DNA of 64,000 nucleotides from Dermacentor variabilis (lineage: Eukaryota > Arthropoda > Arachnida > Ixodida > Ixodidae), in contig NW_027460408.1 of assembly GCF_050947875.1 (NCBI RefSeq), positions 1 to 64,000 of the forward strand, read 5' to 3'. This document shows, piece by piece, positions 62,401 through 64,000 of this stretch. The notes beneath the pieces were generated by a model that saw only the letters and a list, made by a program, of their open reading frames with translations, searched no databases and had not been told where the DNA came from. The position numbers and the translations under genes are program-made. Numbering within the stretch: position 1 is the stretch's first letter; every line of letters starts with the position of its first letter.

Positions 62401-62580
62401 TATCTTGTGGTTTTGCAGAAAACTGCGTCCGCGTCTACCAAAAGATGCATGTGCATGCTAAAAACGCGTTTTGGCACAAATCCATGTGCGGATGTTAAAA
62501 AGAGCAGCATCGGCATGCTTTTCACGTCGTTTGGTAGAAATCCACGCGCGCGTTCTGCCAAAAGCACCATTTGCATGCAT

Positions 62581-63298
62581 ATCGTGTGGTTTTGCAGAAA
62601 ACTGCGTCCGCGTCTACCAAAAGATGCATGCGCATGCTTAAAGCGCGTTTTGGCACAAATCCATGTGCGGGTGCTAAAAAGAGCAGCATCGGCATGCTTT
62701 TCACGTCGTTTGGTAGAAATCCACACGCACGTTCTGCCAAAAGCACCATTTGCATGCCTATCGTGTGGTTTTGCAGAAAACTGCGTCCGCGTCTACCAAA
62801 AGATGCATGCGCATGCTTAAAACGCGCTTTGGCACAAATCCATGTGCGGGTGCTAAAAAGAGCAGCATCGGCATGCTTTTCACGTCGTTTGGTAGAAATC
62901 CACGCGCGCGTTCTGCCAAAAGCACCATTTGCATGCATATCGTGTGGTTTTGCAGAAAACTGTGTCTGCGTCTACCAAAAGATGCATGCGCATGCTTTAA
63001 AACGCGTTTTGGCACAAATCCATGTGCGGATGTTAAAAAGAGTAGCATCGGCATGCTTTTCACGTCGTTTGGTAGAAATCCACGCGCGCGTTCTGCCAAA
63101 AGCACCATTTGCATGCATATCGTGTGGTTTTGCAGAAAACTGCGTCCGCGTCTACCAAAAGATGCATGCGCATGCTTAAAACGCGTTTTGGCACAAATCC
63201 ATGTGCGGGTGCTAAAAAGAGCAGCATCGGCAATGCTTTTCACGTCGTTTGGTAGAAATCCACACGCGCGTTCTGCCAAAAGCACCATTTGCATGCCT
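62581..63298 (+). repeat. Partial third copy of the 52.0-kb HOR segment
   Basis: Matches 52,020-52,737 at an offset of exactly 10,561 bp (59 monomers) at its start. Shared variants are CACACGCACG (52,168/62,729), GTCTGCG (52,406/62,967) and GAGTAGCATCGG (52,479/63,041). Private changes are AAAGCGCG at 62,641, CTGTGTCTGCG near 62,962, an extra T in GCTTTAAAAC near 62,997 and an extra A in GGCAATGC near 63,232. Confidence 0.85.
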
Positions 63299-63980
63299 AT
63301 CGTGTGGTTTTGCAGAAAACAGCGTCCGCGTCTACCAAAACATGCATGTGCATGCTAAAAACGCGTTTTGGCACAAATCCATGTGCGGATGTTAAAAAGA
63401 GCAGCATCGGCATGCTTTTCACGTCGTTTGGTAGAAATCCACACGCGCGTTCTGCCAAAAGCACCATTTGCATGCATATCGTGTGGTTTTGCAGAAAACT
63501 GCGTCCGCGTCTACCAAAAGATGCATGTGCATGCTAAAAACGCGTTTTGGCACAAATCCATGTGCGGATGTTAAAAAGAGCAGCATCGGCATGCTTTTCA
63601 CGTCGTTTGGTAGAAATCCACGCGCGCGTTCTGCCAAAAGCACCATTTGCATGCATATCGTGTGGTTTTGCAGAAAACTGCGTCCGCGTCTACCAAAAGA
63701 TGCATGCGCATGCTTAAAACGCGTTTTGGCACAAATCCATGTGCGGGTGCTAAAAAGAGCAGCATCGGCATGCTTTTCACGTCGTTTGGTAGAAATCCAC
63801 ACGCGCGTTCTGCCAAAAGCACCATTTGCATGCCTATCGTGTGGTTTTGCAGAAAACTGCGTCCGCGTCTACCAAAAGATGCATGCGCATGCTTAAAACG
63901 CGCTTTGGCACAAATCCATGTGCGGGTGCTAAAAAGAGCAGCATCGGCATGCTTTTCACGTCGTTTGGTAGAAAATCCAC
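62990..63980. other. Cluster of single-base insertions near the window end
   Basis: Three one-base insertions lie within 1 kb: GCTTTAAAAC (about 62,997), GGCAATGC (about 63,232) and GAAAATCC (about 63,974). The preceding 14 kb has essentially none. This may be the left edge of a third low-accuracy patch that continues outside the window. Confidence 0.5.
63299..63477 (+). repeat. Hybrid monomer left by loss of one repeat unit
   Basis: This single monomer carries two rare marks, CAGCG (A at 63,321) and AAAACATGC (C at 63,341). In the copy at 52.7-53.0 kb the same two marks sit in adjacent monomers, at 52,758 and 52,957. The simplest reading is a one-monomer deletion by unequal exchange between 63,322 and 63,340. 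The upstream part therefore comes from the first parental monomer and the rest from the next one. Confidence 0.88.
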
Positions 63981-64000
63981 GCGCGCGTTCTGCCAAAAGC
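63836..64000 (+). repeat. Incomplete last monomer
   Basis: The window stops inside a monomer, after CTGCCAAAAGC of subrepeat S3. There is no sign of an array edge, so the satellite continues to the right, as it does to the left of position 1. Confidence 0.9.

Larger units (their letters stand above)
1..64000 (+). repeat. 179-bp tandem satellite array, about 357 monomers
   Basis: The same 179-bp unit repeats without interruption from the first base to the last, always in the same orientation. Landmarks such as ATCGTGTGG, CACGTCGTTTGG and CCAAAAGCACC recur every 179 bp, apart from occasional small indels. No inversion, transposon, low-complexity spacer or unique sequence was seen. The unit has about 47% G+C. 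Because 179 is not a multiple of 3, the reading frame rotates at each monomer. Open frames of roughly 70 to 150 codons therefore recur on both strands purely as a result of the repetition, and they are not annotated as genes. Unit length close to nucleosomal spacing, high mutual identity and nested higher-order repeats are typical of eukaryotic centromeric or heterochromatic satellites. The assignment to a centromere is inference. Confidence 0.98.

Noticed and set aside
1..64000. CENP-B box (TTCGNNNNANNCGGG)
   Set aside because: The only CGGG context is GTGCGGGTGC, and the bases upstream do not give TTCG at the required spacing; the + strand has no CCCG in the consensus for the reverse orientation.
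1..64000. CRISPR array
   Set aside because: The repeating unit is a continuous 179 bp with no unique spacers between short repeats, and there are no cas-like genes.
1..64000. Tandem repeat inside a protein-coding gene
   Set aside because: Unit length is not a multiple of 3, single-base indels are tolerated, and every frame meets stops.
1..64000. Identity with a known satellite such as primate alpha satellite, Arabidopsis 178-180-bp, rice 155-bp or maize knob 180-bp repeats
   Set aside because: The monomer does not resemble these as I remember them. A database search would be needed for any family name, so none is given.
1..64000. Telomeric, rDNA or tRNA-derived repeat
   Set aside because: No short G-rich telomere unit, no rRNA-like segment and no tRNA cloverleaf or A/B-box arrangement was recognised in the monomer.

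Overview
The whole 64-kb window is one uninterrupted head-to-tail satellite array. A monomer of 179 bp repeats about 357 times on the same strand from the first base to the last. I found no protein-coding gene, RNA gene, transposon, microsatellite tract or unique sequence. Length, copy number, near-nucleosomal unit size and layered higher-order repeats (HORs) all point to a eukaryotic genome, most plausibly a centromeric, pericentromeric or other heterochromatic block. I do not recognise the monomer as a named satellite family, so I do not name a species. The base composition is unusual for such an array: about 47% G+C, with CpG not depleted (13 to 15 CpG per 179 bp).

The monomer has internal structure. 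It splits into three related subrepeats of 59, 60 and 60 bp, each ending in the palindrome GCATGC, so it looks like a fixed, diverged trimer of an older ~60-bp unit. A/T tracts recur at about 10 or 20 bp through the unit, and four short dyads or palindromes are present. Most monomers differ from each other at only a few of 179 positions. About six recurring diagnostic positions (51, 59, 68, 91/94, 145, 178, counted from ATCGTGTGG) define monomer types. These alternate as 358-bp dimers in some stretches and form single-type runs in others.

Layout: 1-2,590 is repeated at 8,592-11,180 (48 monomers away). 2,490-10,825 is repeated at 33,945-42,100 with one monomer fewer. 11.1-15.4 kb and 19.6-25.1 kb hold HOR copies with many single-base indels that the same units lack elsewhere, which looks like assembly or polishing error. 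17.0-19.1 kb has 895-bp and 358-bp tandem duplications. 31.0-33.7 kb matches 42.0-44.5 kb. 43.27-46.48 kb is a 1,605-bp tandem duplication. A three-monomer marker cassette recurs about 13 times up to 47.73 kb and then vanishes. From 47.83 kb a different domain starts, with a 5,548-bp (31-monomer) HOR present twice in tandem (47,832-53,379 and 53,380-~59,100) and partial third copies to the window end. The array appears to grow and change by unequal exchange and block duplication; one single-monomer exchange can be read directly at 63.3 kb.
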